From contig NZ_LFML01000006.1 of assembly GCF_001044425.1 (NCBI RefSeq), positions 105,015 through 169,014 on the forward strand: 64,000 nt of DNA. The letters are read 5' to 3'. Source of the DNA: Streptomyces roseus (GTDB lineage Bacteria; Actinomycetota; Actinomycetes; Streptomycetales; Streptomycetaceae). The position numbers and the translations under genes are program-made. Below the pieces are notes generated by a model. That model worked only from the letters and a program-made list of their open reading frames with translations, searched no databases and was not told the origin of the DNA. Shown here one piece after another: positions 16,492 to 25,308 of the stretch (position 1 is its first letter; each line of letters opens with the position of its first letter).

Positions 16492-19128
16492 GTGGCGGGC
16501 GAGTCCCCCGACAAGTCGGTTGATGAAGGAGCGCCGGGGGCGGCGATGTCCTCCGCGGAGCGTGACCCGAGGCTGTCGGTCTTCCGGCCGCGGGAACCGG
16601 AGTCGGGTACCGCGGGCGAGAAGGGTGACCCGCTGCGCGACGCGGTGGCGGCGTGGGTGGCCACGACGGAGGACGAGACGGAGTCCTCCGGTCGGGTGGA
16701 CTCCGAGGCCGATTCCGAGGCTGACGCGGATGCGGATGCGGATGCGGATGCGGACGCCGACGGCTACAGCGGTGCGGACGCCGACGCTGCCGCGGAAGCG
16801 GCCCCGGATCCGGTCGACAGCGATCGCACGACGGCCCTGCGCACCCCGTCGCCCGCACCGGCCGAGCCCGAGTCCGCTCCGGCCCCGACCTCCGACGAGA
16901 CCGACGTGCCCGAGGCGGCGCCCGCCGCTGCCGAGCCGGGTGAGGCGGCCCGGGAGCAGCCGCACGACAGCGAGCGCACCGCGGTCTTCCGGGCCGTGCG
17001 GCCCGGCGGCGGTACGGACGCCCCGGCGCCCGCCGCCGGGAAGCCCGTCGACGGTGAGCGGAGCCCGGCGACTTCCGGTTCCGGGACCGCGCGTACGGAT
17101 TCCGCTTCGGCCGATTCCGCATCCGGTACGGACAAGTCCTCCGTTGTCGACGCGGCGGCCGGGCCCTCTGCGGACGAGAGCGAGCGCACGGCCGTCTTCC
17201 GCGCCGTGAAGCCGGGTTCGGCCCCCGCGCAGGGCGGTTCGCCCGCTCCTTCGGCGGGTTCCGCTTCGGCCCCTGCCGACGGCGAAGCCAAGCCCTCGGC
17301 CGCCAAGTCGGGTTCCGCTTCGGCGGACGAGAGCGAGCGCACCGCCGTGTTCCGGGCCGTGAAGCCGGGGAGCGCCGGGCGCGGCCCCGTCGAGGGCGGC
17401 AAGGACTCCGGGGACAGCGAGCGCACTGCCGTGTTCCGGGCTCCGAAGGTGGATTCCGCATCCGGCCCCGCCGGCAAGGATTCCGACGGGGCGGCCGACA
17501 GCGAGCGCACCGCCGTGTTCCGCGCCGTCAAGCCGGACACCAAGGACTCCGCCTCCGCGCCGACCTCCGCGCCGACCTCCGCCCCCGATGCGCAGAAGCC
17601 CGCCGCCTCCCGGCCCGTGCCGCCGAAGGCGGTCGGCGGGGAGCGGGCCAGCACGTTCGTCCCGCTGCGCAAGGACGACGTCCCGGCTCCGCCCAAGCCC
17701 GCCCCCACGGCCTCCCCGGCAGCGGCTCCCGCTCCGGCCAAGGCCCCGGCCAAGGCCCCGGCCCCGGCTCCGGCCAAGGCCGCCCCGGCGGCCCGCGTAC
17801 CCGTATCCGAGGGGTCCGAGCGGACCACGCAGCAGCCGCTGCCTCCCAAGCCGCCGCTCGACATGCTCGCGGACCTCACCAACAACCCGCCCCCGCCGCC
17901 GAGCCCGATGCGCACGGCGATCCGGCGGTTCAAGATCTACGCCCCGCTCGTCGTCCTCCTGGCGATCGTCCTGGCCGTCGTCCAGCTCGTGCGCCCCATG
18001 CCCGAGCCGAAGCTCACGATGACCGCGAAGTCCTCGTACACCTTCGACGGCGGCAATCCGGTCCTGCCCTGGCCGAAGGAGGGCCAGGGCTACATGGCCG
18101 CCGCCGGCCTCGGCACGGTCGGCAGCTTCGGCGAGCAGAAGCCGGTGGCCATCGGCAGCGTCGCGAAGACGATGACGGCGTACGTGATCCTGAAGGACCA
18201 CCCCCTCAAGAAGGGGGAGAAGGGTCCCGCGATCGACGTCGACCAGACGGCGGTCGACGACGGCGCCAAGAGCTCCGAGGGCGAGTCCACGGTCGGCACG
18301 CTCAAGGCGGGCGACAAGATCACGGAGTACGACGCCCTCGCCGCGATCATGATTCCGTCGGCCAACAACGTCGCGCGGCTGCTCGCGCGCTGGGACTCCG
18401 GCGGCGACCAGGACGCGTTCGTCAAGAAGATGAACGAGGCCGCCAAGGAACTCGGCATGACCAACACCACGTACACGGACCCCTCGGGTCTGGACGCGAC
18501 GACGGTCAGCACCGCGGAGGACCAGGTCAAGCTCGGTCTCAAGGTCGTGGAGATGCCGGAGCTGGTCGCGATCACCAAGCTGCCGGAATGGACCGACGCG
18601 TACGGCAAGAAGTGGCGCAACTACAACACCCTCATCCCGGGCAACGGCGCGCTCGGCATCAAGACCGGCTCCACCACCAAGGCCGGCGGCAACCTGCTCT
18701 TCGCCGCCGAGAAGCAGGTCGGCAAGACCAGGCAGCTGATCGTCGGCGCGGTGCTCGGCCAGTACGGCGTCCCGATCCTCGACACGGCGATCGCGGCGAG
18801 CAAGCAGGTCATGCTGGCCACGCAGAAGATGCTGGTGAACGCGCCCGTCGTGAAGAAGGGCGACGTCGTCGGGTACGTGGACGACGGCCTGGGCGGCCAC
18901 ACGCCGGTCGTCGCCACCGCCGACGTGGAGGCGGTCGGCTGGCCGTCGCTCACCGTCAACGTCAAGCTCTCCCCCGGGGACGGCAAGCTGCCCCAGACCG
19001 CCAAGGCGGGCACCGAGATCGGCGTCCTGACCGTCGGCGAAGGGGCCAGCCAGGTGAAGGTGCCGGTGGCGCTGCAGAGCGACCTCGCCGCGCCGGGCAT
19101 CGGCAGCAAACTGACCCGTGTCGGCTGA
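16492..19128 (+). CDS. D-alanyl-D-alanine carboxypeptidase with long cytoplasmic repeat region
   Basis: Protein of 878 residues. Residues 1-475 are predicted cytoplasmic, acidic and low in complexity: an Asp-Ala run near 76-92 and five exact SERTAVFRA cores starting at 160, 230, 281, 309 and 337, with degenerate forms elsewhere. One membrane helix follows (about 481-503). The external penicillin-binding domain has S556-VA-K559, S623-A-N625 and K724-T-G726, the three active-site motifs of PBP5-type D,D-carboxypeptidases that trim the stem peptide of peptidoglycan. The GTG at 16492 has AGGAGG five bases upstream and is preferred to GTG 16471. The repeated Thr sites may be kinase targets. Confidence 0.92.
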   Translation: MAGESPDKSVDEGAPGAAMSSAERDPRLSVFRPREPESGTAGEKGDPLRDAVAAWVATTEDETESSGRVDSEADSEADADADADADADADGYSGADADAAAEAAPDPVDSDRTTALRTPSPAPAEPESAPAPTSDETDVPEAAPAAAEPGEAAREQPHDSERTAVFRAVRPGGGTDAPAPAAGKPVDGERSPATSGSGTARTDSASADSASGTDKSSVVDAAAGPSADESERTAVFRAVKPGSAPAQGGSPAPSAGSASAPADGEAKPSAAKSGSASADESERTAVFRAVKPGSAGRGPVEGGKDSGDSERTAVFRAPKVDSASGPAGKDSDGAADSERTAVFRAVKPDTKDSASAPTSAPTSAPDAQKPAASRPVPPKAVGGERASTFVPLRKDDVPAPPKPAPTASPAAAPAPAKAPAKAPAPAPAKAAPAARVPVSEGSERTTQQPLPPKPPLDMLADLTNNPPPPPSPMRTAIRRFKIYAPLVVLLAIVLAVVQLVRPMPEPKLTMTAKSSYTFDGGNPVLPWPKEGQGYMAAAGLGTVGSFGEQKPVAIGSVAKTMTAYVILKDHPLKKGEKGPAIDVDQTAVDDGAKSSEGESTVGTLKAGDKITEYDALAAIMIPSANNVARLLARWDSGGDQDAFVKKMNEAAKELGMTNTTYTDPSGLDATTVSTAEDQVKLGLKVVEMPELVAITKLPEWTDAYGKKWRNYNTLIPGNGALGIKTGSTTKAGGNLLFAAEKQVGKTRQLIVGAVLGQYGVPILDTAIAASKQVMLATQKMLVNAPVVKKGDVVGYVDDGLGGHTPVVATADVEAVGWPSLTVNVKLSPGDGKLPQTAKAGTEIGVLTVGEGASQVKVPVALQSDLAAPGIGSKLTRVG

Positions 19129-19154
19129 TCGCCCCCGCGGTACCGAGTGATTCC

Positions 19155-19180
19155 GGCGCCCCGGGCAACCCCGGGGCGCC
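19155..19180 (+). terminator. hairpin terminator after the carboxypeptidase
   Basis: Perfect 11-base stem (19155-19165 with 19170-19180) and a 4-base loop CAAC, 27 bases after the stop codon. Very GC-rich, no T-tract. Confidence 0.7.
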
Positions 19181-19281
19181 GCCGCGCGTCTAGCGAGCCG
19201 GGAACGGCACGCAGAAGTTCGATCGATGCTCCGGTGAACCCGGGGAGTCCGGGAAGTCCGGGGAATCCGGGGAGTAGGGCA

Positions 19282-21264
19282 GTGACCACCGCTGAGCAGC
19301 AGGGCCAGGGTGACCGGGGTGCGTCCGGAGCCGCCGGTGGCGGCGATGTGCCCGGGGCCGCGCCCGGCGGCACAAGGGCCGTCCCGCCCGCGGCGGTCGC
19401 GACGCCCGCCGCACCCGGCCCGGCACCCGGCGCCTCCGCCTCCGCCTCCGCTTCCACCTCCGCCAACGGCGCCGTCTCCGCCTCCGCGGGTTCCCGCTTC
19501 CTCGGCCTGCTCCGCCGCCACCCCGTGCTCGTCGCCACCGCCGTGGCCGCCCTCCTGCACGTCATCTGGTTCTTCAGCTTCGCCAACAGCGGCGGCGACC
19601 TGGCCGCGCAGGACGCCTGGGCCGAGTTCGTCGGCCGCCACCCGGACTCGGCGTACAACCTGGCCTGGTACGGCGGCATGCACCCCGTCTCGTACAGCGT
19701 GGTCTCCCCGTACGTGATGCACATGATCGGCGTGCGGACCACGATGATGGCCGCCGGTACGGTCTCGGCCGGGCTGCTCGCGCTGATCCTGACCCGCAGC
19801 CGCGGCACCGTCCGCGAGCCGCTGTGGCCGGCCCTCGCCGGGGTGTACGGGCTGCTGTGCAACGCCCTGTCCGGCCGGGTCACCTTCGGGCTCGGCGCGA
19901 TGTTCGCGCTCGCCGCGGTCGCCGCCGTCTTCTGCTGGCCCCGCAAATGGGCGGAGCGGCGCTGGGCCAAGGCGGCCGTCGCGGCCCCGCTGGCCGCTCT
20001 CGCGACGGCCTCCAGCCCGGTCGCCGGGCTCTTCCTCGGGGTGATCGCGGCCGCGCTGTTCCTGAGCCGGCGGCGCCCGGGGGCGTACGCGCTGGGTCTC
20101 GCCCCGGCGGCGGTCGTCGGGCTGTCGGCCTGGCTGTTCCCGTTCTCCGGGACGCAGCCGATGAAGCTGGGCTCGGCCGCGCCGCCGTTCGTGTTCGGGC
20201 TGGCGATCCTCTTCCTCGTACCGAAGCGGTGGAAGACGGTCCGGATCGCCTCCGCCGTGTACGCCTTCGGAGTGCTGCTGACCTGGGCGATCGACTCGCA
20301 GGTCGGCTCGAACGTCACCCGGCTGGTCATGCTGTTCGGCGGGGCCGTGCTGCTCGCGGCCCTCCCGTACGCGGTCCCGCGCAGCCGGCACTGGTACGCG
20401 GTGCTGTTCGCGTTCATCGGGCTCAACGTGTGGATCACCGCCAACAGCATCACGGACATCGTCCGCACCACCCCGGTGGCCGCCTGGAACCGGGAGCTGG
20501 CCCCGCTGGTCGACCAGCTGCAGAAGGCGGACGCGGCGCGCGGCCGGGTCGAGGTGGTACCCGCCAGCAGCCACCGCGAGTCCTCCGCCTTCCCCTCGCA
20601 CGTGAACCTCGCGCGCGGCTGGAACCGGCAGGCCGATCTGGAGCGCAACCCGCTCTTCTACGACGACACCCTCACGGCCGCGAGCTACCGGGAGTGGCTG
20701 GACCGCTGGGCCGTGCACTACGTGGTGCTGCCGGCCGACAAACCCGATTCGGGCGGCGAGGACGAGGCGAAGCTGGTGCGCGAGGGGCTCCCGTACCTGG
20801 AGCAGGTGTGGGGCGACCGGAACTGGCGGCTGTTCAAGGTCGACGCACCGACGGACCTGGTGTCCGGGCCGGCCACGGTGGTGCGGGCGGGTGCGGACCA
20901 GCTGGTCGTGGACGTGAAGGCGGCCGGGCGGGTGTTCGTACGGATCCCGCACTCGCCGTGGCTGGGGCTGGTGGACGGGGAGGGCAAGCCGGTGCCGCCG
21001 CCGCAGGAGACCTTCGCGTCGAAGGCCCGGGGCGGGGGCGCGGGCTCGGGCGCGCTGGGCAGGGAGTACGCGAACACGGCGGGCTGCCTCTTCAAGGCCG
21101 CCCCCGACGCGGCGGGCGACGTCTGGACGGAGCTGCTGGCCCCGGGGCCGGGGGTGTACCGGGTGGCGGCGAAGTACCAGCTGCCGCGGGGGACGCCCTG
21201 CCCGGAGGAGCTGACCCGGTGGCTGGCGGGCCAGCCGCAGCGCCCGGCCGCGCCGCGGCCCTGA
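19282..21264 (+). CDS. polytopic membrane protein (often named MFS transporter), possibly GT-C-like
   Basis: Protein of 660 residues. After about 70 residues of Gly/Ala/Ser-rich sequence there are roughly eleven membrane helices (from HPVLVATAVAALLHVIWF to WYAVLFAFIGLNVWI), with a conserved-looking acidic loop GGDLAAQDAW after the first helix. A soluble extracytoplasmic part of about 250 residues follows (VVPASSHRESS, FYDDTLTAASYREWLDRW, HYVVLPADKP). Such architecture fits polyprenyl-phosphate-dependent GT-C glycosyltransferases better than a classical transporter, but no catalytic motif is certain. GTG at 19282 with GGAG upstream. Direct repeats of CCGGGGAxT precede the start. Confidence 0.75.
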   Translation: MTTAEQQGQGDRGASGAAGGGDVPGAAPGGTRAVPPAAVATPAAPGPAPGASASASASTSANGAVSASAGSRFLGLLRRHPVLVATAVAALLHVIWFFSFANSGGDLAAQDAWAEFVGRHPDSAYNLAWYGGMHPVSYSVVSPYVMHMIGVRTTMMAAGTVSAGLLALILTRSRGTVREPLWPALAGVYGLLCNALSGRVTFGLGAMFALAAVAAVFCWPRKWAERRWAKAAVAAPLAALATASSPVAGLFLGVIAAALFLSRRRPGAYALGLAPAAVVGLSAWLFPFSGTQPMKLGSAAPPFVFGLAILFLVPKRWKTVRIASAVYAFGVLLTWAIDSQVGSNVTRLVMLFGGAVLLAALPYAVPRSRHWYAVLFAFIGLNVWITANSITDIVRTTPVAAWNRELAPLVDQLQKADAARGRVEVVPASSHRESSAFPSHVNLARGWNRQADLERNPLFYDDTLTAASYREWLDRWAVHYVVLPADKPDSGGEDEAKLVREGLPYLEQVWGDRNWRLFKVDAPTDLVSGPATVVRAGADQLVVDVKAAGRVFVRIPHSPWLGLVDGEGKPVPPPQETFASKARGGGAGSGALGREYANTAGCLFKAAPDAAGDVWTELLAPGPGVYRVAAKYQLPRGTPCPEELTRWLAGQPQRPAAPRP

Positions 21265-21371
21265 CCGGCTTGATCGCGAGTTTTTACGCTCGGTCCGGGT
21301 GCGTTGCTCCGCATATCTGCATAAGATCCCAATAGTCCGATTGGGTGCTTCCCGAGGGAGTTGACGACGGG

Positions 21372-21575
21372 ATGAGCAAAGCGCAGCAGAGGCAGGATTT
21401 CCGAGAGGCCTTCCAGGCCCAGGAGCCGGATCGGCCGCCACGCCCGGCAGGCCACGTCTTCGACGGGCTGGTGCGGAGCAAGGTCAAGGGCGGAGCGCAC
21501 ACCAAGGCGGCCCTGAAGCGGGCCGGTACTCCGCAGGGTGACCGCATCGGTGAACGCAGCAGAGGCCTGAGCTGA
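21372..21575 (+). CDS. small conserved-looking hypothetical protein
   Basis: Protein of 67 residues: MSKAQQRQDFREAFQAQ, then RPPRPAGHVFDGLVRSKVKGG in part, then KRAGTPQGDRIGE. Basic, soluble, no cysteine. Not recognised. The ATG at 21372 lies in a frame open from 21345; GAGGGAG is about 13 bases upstream, a little far. It ends before a strong hairpin and the tRNA-Arg gene. The codon bias and the isolated unit argue for a real gene. Confidence 0.6.
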   Translation: MSKAQQRQDFREAFQAQEPDRPPRPAGHVFDGLVRSKVKGGAHTKAALKRAGTPQGDRIGERSRGLS

Positions 21576-21607
21576 TCCCGAGACCCAGAACGCGCGTCTG
21601 ACGCCCC

Positions 21608-21635
21608 AGCCCTCCCGGCCCCGGCCGGGAGGGCT
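21608..21635. terminator. hairpin between small gene and tRNA-Arg
   Basis: Two 13-base arms (21608-21620 and 21623-21635) are perfectly complementary. In practice about 12 pairs close a small loop. It can terminate the small plus-strand gene and the minus-strand tRNA. Confidence 0.7.
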
Positions 21636-21725
21636 CTCGCACGGCTCCGGCCGGCGGCCACCCCACCGACGACGTCATCATGCGGAAGGGCACCCACCGA
21701 CTCCGGCAGGTGCCCTTCTCCACTG

Positions 21726-21798
21726 TGCCCTCGGCAGGATTCGAACCTGCGACACCGGCTTTAGGAGAGCCGTGCTCTATCCCCTGAGCTACGAAGGC
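21726..21798 (-). tRNA. tRNA-Arg (anticodon CCT)
   Basis: A 73-base cloverleaf on the minus strand: 7-base acceptor stem with one G-T pair, D-arm starting at TAGCTC, anticodon stem CGGCT/AGCCG with loop CTCCTAA, T-arm with TTCGAAT, discriminator base A. The anticodon CCT reads AGG codons. The 3' CCA is not encoded. Confidence 0.95.
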
Positions 21799-22388
21799 GG
21801 GGGCTTGACGAAAACGTTGCGGGAAACCCCAGAGGGATCGCCGGAGCCGCTTCGGCAAGCGTGCTGGCCAGATGACGTGCGCCCGCCCGGCTGGAACTGC
21901 CCTCGCGGACACTTTCCCCGGCACACGCCTGGTAGTCGCCTGACCGCTGACAGCCTAGCGGATCGTGCTGGGAGTGGTCGCATGGATTGCCGCAGGCACG
22001 GATCGGAGCCGAAGGCACGGTCGTGACCTGGGGGTTCTGAAGCCAGGGCACCCGAGCGTGGAGGCCGGGTACGCGGTGAAGGACGCGGGGGACGGCCGCG
22101 CGTCCGTGCTGTCTTCTCCAGAGGCCGGGGTCGAACTGGCCGTGCACGGACCTGGATGCTCTCGAGGACGCGGGCCTTGGCCGCACCGCAGCGCGTGGCG
22201 GAGGCGACGGACCCGTGCAGTTCGTTCCTCCTGAGACATGCGGAAGTGCCTTACCGCGATGGCGGCTTCGTCCGGCAGATCCGGTCGGCCCTGCGGGCCC
22301 GGCTTCCCGCGGTCTCCGACGAAGGGCGGCCTCTGGCCGCGACGCCTCCGCGCCGGGGAAATGCGGACGGGTCGGTTTGAGGTCGAAC
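21799..22388. other. gene-free stretch beside the tRNA, possibly decayed
   Basis: About 590 bases with only short, mutually overlapping reading frames in several phases, none with a ribosome site, known motif or consistent codon bias. The bases before about 21960 are less GC-rich than the surroundings. The position next to the 5' side of a tRNA gene and upstream of an orphan subunit gene suggests rearrangement or gene decay. The promoter of the tRNA and of the FAD-subunit gene must lie here. Confidence 0.5.
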
Positions 22389-23285
22389 GTGACGGTCCAT
22401 GGGACTCCCATGGAATTCCTTCGTCCCGCCGGCTGGGAGGAGGCGCTCGCCGCCAAGGCCGCGCACCCCACCGCCGTGCCCATCGCCGGCGGTACCGACG
22501 TCATGGTCGAGATCAACTTCGATCACCGCCGGCCCGAGTACCTCATGGACCTGAGCCGCATCGGGGCGCTGCGGGAATGGGAGGCCGGCGAGGACGTCGT
22601 ACGGCTCGGGGCCTCCGTCCCGTACACGCAGATCATGGAGCACCTGCGGACGCCGCTCCCGGGCCTGGCCCTCGCCTCGCACACCGTCGCCTCGCCGCAG
22701 ATCCGCAACCGCGGCAGCGTCGGCGGCAACCTCGGTACGGCCTCCCCGGCCGGTGACGCGCACCCTGCGCTGCTCGCCGCCGGTGCGCAGGTCGAGGTCG
22801 AGTCCGTACGGGGCTCCCGGCTGGTCCCCATCGACGAGTTCTACACCGGAGTCAAGCGCAACGCCCTCGCCCCCGACGAGCTTATCCGGGCCGTGCACGT
22901 CTCCGTGGCCGACGGGCCCCAGCAGTTCTCCAAGGTCGGCACCCGCAACGCCATGGTCATCGCCGTCTGCGCCTTCGGCCTGGCCCTGCACCCGCGGACC
23001 CGGAGCGTCCGCACGGGCATCGGCTCGGCGGCGCCCACGCCGGTCCGGGCGAGGACGGCCGAGGAGTTCCTGGCCGCGGCCCTGGACGAGGGCGGGTTCT
23101 GGGAGTCCCGTACGGCCATCAGCCCGGCGATCGTCAAGCAGTTCGGGGACCTCGCCGCCGCGGCCTGCAACCCGATCGACGACGTGCGCGGCACCGCCTC
23201 GTACCGCCGGCACGCCGTGGGCGTCCTGGCCCGCCGCCAGCTCCTGTGGACCTGGGAGGAGTACCGCGGCCGCGGAGCCGCCTGA
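22389..23285 (+). CDS. xanthine dehydrogenase/CoxM-type FAD-binding subunit, orphan
   Basis: Protein of 298 residues of the molybdopterin-dehydrogenase FAD subunit family. Seen are PIAGGTDVMVEINFD (FAD loop), QIRNRGSVGGNLGTASPAGDAHPAL (second FAD motif, quoted in part as family pattern NxGSxGGNL), and the CO dehydrogenase flavoprotein C-terminal region. In the usual enzyme it passes electrons from the Fe-S subunit to NAD or O2 during xanthine oxidation. Here the Fe-S and molybdopterin subunits, normally next downstream, are absent: RidA follows on the opposite strand. The GTG at 22389 has GAGG six bases before it; ATG 22410 is the alternative. Confidence 0.85.
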   Translation: MTVHGTPMEFLRPAGWEEALAAKAAHPTAVPIAGGTDVMVEINFDHRRPEYLMDLSRIGALREWEAGEDVVRLGASVPYTQIMEHLRTPLPGLALASHTVASPQIRNRGSVGGNLGTASPAGDAHPALLAAGAQVEVESVRGSRLVPIDEFYTGVKRNALAPDELIRAVHVSVADGPQQFSKVGTRNAMVIAVCAFGLALHPRTRSVRTGIGSAAPTPVRARTAEEFLAAALDEGGFWESRTAISPAIVKQFGDLAAAACNPIDDVRGTASYRRHAVGVLARRQLLWTWEEYRGRGAA

Positions 23286-23357
23286 GCCCGCGCACCAAGG
23301 CGCCCCGCCGCGCCCTGTCCCGCCCCAGCGCGCCCCCCGCCCCGCCCCGCAGGATCC

Positions 23358-23840
23358 TCACACGGCCATCGGGGTGTGCAGCTCCACGACGACCTCCACC
23401 TCCACCGGCGCGTCCAGCGGCAGCGCCGCCACCCCCACCGCGCTGCGCACGTGGATGCCCGCGTCGCCGAAGGCGGTGCCGAACAGCTCGCTGGCCCCGT
23501 TGACCACGCCCGGCTGGCCGGTGAACCGCGGATCGCTGGCCACGAACCCGACCACCTTGACCACCCGCTTGACGGCCGACAGGTCGCCGGCCACCGAGGC
23601 GATCGCGGAGAGCGCGTTCAGCGCGCACTGCCGGGCCAGCCACTTGGCCTGCTCCTCGGTCACCTCGGCGCCGACCTTCCCGGTCAGCGGCAGTGCGCCG
23701 TCCACCAGCGGGAGCTGGCCGGAGGTGTACACGTGATGTCCGTTGACCAGGGCGGGCACGTACGCGCCCAGCGGGGCGGGGGACTTCGGGAGGGTGAATC
23801 CGGCCGCGGCCAGCCGCTCCTCGGGGGTACCGGTCGTCAT
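23358..23840 (-). CDS. RidA family protein (reactive enamine deaminase)
   Basis: Protein of 160 residues of the YjgF/YER057c/UK114 family. Motifs are YVPALVNGHHVYTSGQLP, GKVGAEVTEEQAKWLARQC and VRSAVGVAALPLDAPVEVE. RidA proteins hydrolyse reactive enamine/imine intermediates made by PLP enzymes, protecting other enzymes in the cytoplasm. The key arginine of canonical RidA falls in the HVRSAVGV segment, consistent with activity. GAGGAG lies about ten bases before the ATG. It is followed 31 bases upstream in its direction by the M6 protease gene, but a functional link is not obvious. Confidence 0.9.
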   Translation of the reverse strand: MTTGTPEERLAAAGFTLPKSPAPLGAYVPALVNGHHVYTSGQLPLVDGALPLTGKVGAEVTEEQAKWLARQCALNALSAIASVAGDLSAVKRVVKVVGFVASDPRFTGQPGVVNGASELFGTAFGDAGIHVRSAVGVAALPLDAPVEVEVVVELHTPMAV

Positions 23841-23871
23841 CCTGCTCTCTCCTCGGTTCGGTCGCGCGCTC

Positions 23872-25149
23872 TCAGGGGCGGGTGATGCGGACCTGGAAGC
23901 TGCCGTTGCGCAGCTCGCCGACCACCGAGACGCTGATGCCGTTCTGCTCGTCGGTGAAGGTCTCACCCGGCCGGAACGGCGCGTCCGACAGCTCGCCGTG
24001 CACGTTGGGCCGCCGGGTGCAGCCGCCGCTGCCGACCGCGCTGTCCGAGACGGCGACGGGCCCGCGCCCGGTGTCCACCTGCGAGTCCACCTTGTAGATC
24101 AGGACGCCGGGCTTGCAGACCGCCTCGTCGTTCCCGGCCTGGGTGCGCACCTCGACCGCGTACCCGGCGGTATCCGACAGCGGTACGAAGGCCAGCTTGG
24201 TGCCGCCCTCCACCGCCAGCGGGGTCAGGGTGTGGTCGCTGACGCCGGATTTCGAGGCGCAGCTGATCTGGGAGCTGTCCAGCCAGCCCAGCTTCCACTT
24301 GTGCCAGCCCAGCAGGTCGTTGTTGGCTCCCCAGTCCTCGCTCATGATGTCCCAGTGCCCGACCGAGCCCCCGCCGTCGGAGGTGTAGAGGTCGGGCAGC
24401 CCGAAGACGTGCCCGTTCTCGTGCGGGAGCACGCGGAAGCCGGTCTCCCGGTACGTGCCGGAGCCGTCGTCCTGGCGGCTGTAGACGAAGGACGTGTTGG
24501 CGAGCGGTACGCCGTCGGCCATCGGGGCCTCGGCGTTCCCGGAGAAGGTCACGGAGAGCACGGTGTCCAGGGCGGACGGTCCGGCGTTGGGCGTGACCAG
24601 GACGTTGATCAGGTCGTAGCGGCTGAAGTCCACCTCCGCGTCGGCGGCCTTCACGATGTGCTCGACGAGCTGGCGGTAGCCGGGCTCGTACGCGGACCCG
24701 CGCCCGATCCCGTACGCGGCGAACGGCATCGGCATCCGCAGCCAGGTCCTTATGGGGGCCTCGGCCCGGTACGTGAGCCGCCCGTACGAGCTGGTGCGGA
24801 ACCAGTCGGAGGTCTGGGGGAAGAACTCCGCCATCCGGTCGAGCGCGGTGCCCTCGCCCTTGGCGTCCGGGAAGTCGATCATCAGGTTCAGTGCGCGGAC
24901 CTCCCCGGTCGAGCGGGAGTACCCGGGCGGGGTCGGCAGTCCCTCGGACATCTGGACGCCCATCGCGCCGGTGATCCGGCAGGGCGCCAGCGCCGACTCG
25001 GCGCTCGTGGCCACCGGTCCGGCGGCGGAGTGGCTCCGGCTGGATATCCCGGTGCTCGCGGTCGCGGTGATCCCGAGGGCCAGCACGGTGAGGCCGATGT
25101 ACGCGCCGGCGCGGCGTGGTGTGCGTATCCGGTGGCGGGTCTGCGGCAT
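23872..25149 (-). CDS. secreted M6-family metalloprotease
   Basis: Protein of 425 residues. A signal region with a twin-arginine-rich start (MPQTRHRIRTPRRAG) and a hydrophobic helix ends near an AAG/ATA cleavage zone around residue 45. The catalytic site H243-E-N-G-H247-VFG-L-P-D253 is the immune-inhibitor-A type HExxHxxGxxD motif. Family members are zinc endopeptidases exported from the cell. Four cysteines in the mature part (PCRI, SCAS, VCKP, GCTR) could form disulfides. ATG 25149 with AAGG upstream is preferred to 25209. A CRP-like palindrome lies in the divergent promoter region. Confidence 0.88.
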   Translation of the reverse strand: MPQTRHRIRTPRRAGAYIGLTVLALGITATASTGISSRSHSAAGPVATSAESALAPCRITGAMGVQMSEGLPTPPGYSRSTGEVRALNLMIDFPDAKGEGTALDRMAEFFPQTSDWFRTSSYGRLTYRAEAPIRTWLRMPMPFAAYGIGRGSAYEPGYRQLVEHIVKAADAEVDFSRYDLINVLVTPNAGPSALDTVLSVTFSGNAEAPMADGVPLANTSFVYSRQDDGSGTYRETGFRVLPHENGHVFGLPDLYTSDGGGSVGHWDIMSEDWGANNDLLGWHKWKLGWLDSSQISCASKSGVSDHTLTPLAVEGGTKLAFVPLSDTAGYAVEVRTQAGNDEAVCKPGVLIYKVDSQVDTGRGPVAVSDSAVGSGGCTRRPNVHGELSDAPFRPGETFTDEQNGISVSVVGELRNGSFQVRITRP

Positions 25150-25264
25150 GGAGATCGCCTTCGGGTCCGCGGCAGCCGGCCGGGCCCGGACTGCGCTCTG
25201 TGCGATCACCCTCCGTCGGCTGCGGCGCGCCCGCGCGTCGGGTGCGTCCGAACGGGAGGTGGCA

Positions 25265-25280
25265 TGTGACCCAGGTCACA
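25265..25280. promoter_or_regulatory. CRP-like palindrome
   Basis: TGTGACCCAGGTCACA is exactly TGTGA-N6-TCACA, the classical CRP/FNR-type half-site pair, and also fits the looser GTG-N6-G-N-CAC pattern reported for Streptomyces Crp. It lies midway between the divergent protease and TetR starts, about 116 bases from each. The regulator itself is not in the window. Confidence 0.55.
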
Positions 25281-25308
25281 CAAGAGAGTGAAATAACCGG
25301 GGACGCAA

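Noticed and set aside
15559..21441. A 1960-codon open frame on the minus strand across the carboxypeptidase and membrane-protein genes
   Set aside because: Third-position GC bias keeps the antisense frame open. Only the last 248 codons (GPP34) have family motifs and a ribosome site.
21799..22388. Short minus-strand frame 21955-22239 that begins like a sugar-phosphate synthase tail
   Set aside because: The resemblance covers fewer than 20 residues and the frame then loses any pattern. Not enough to call a pseudogene.
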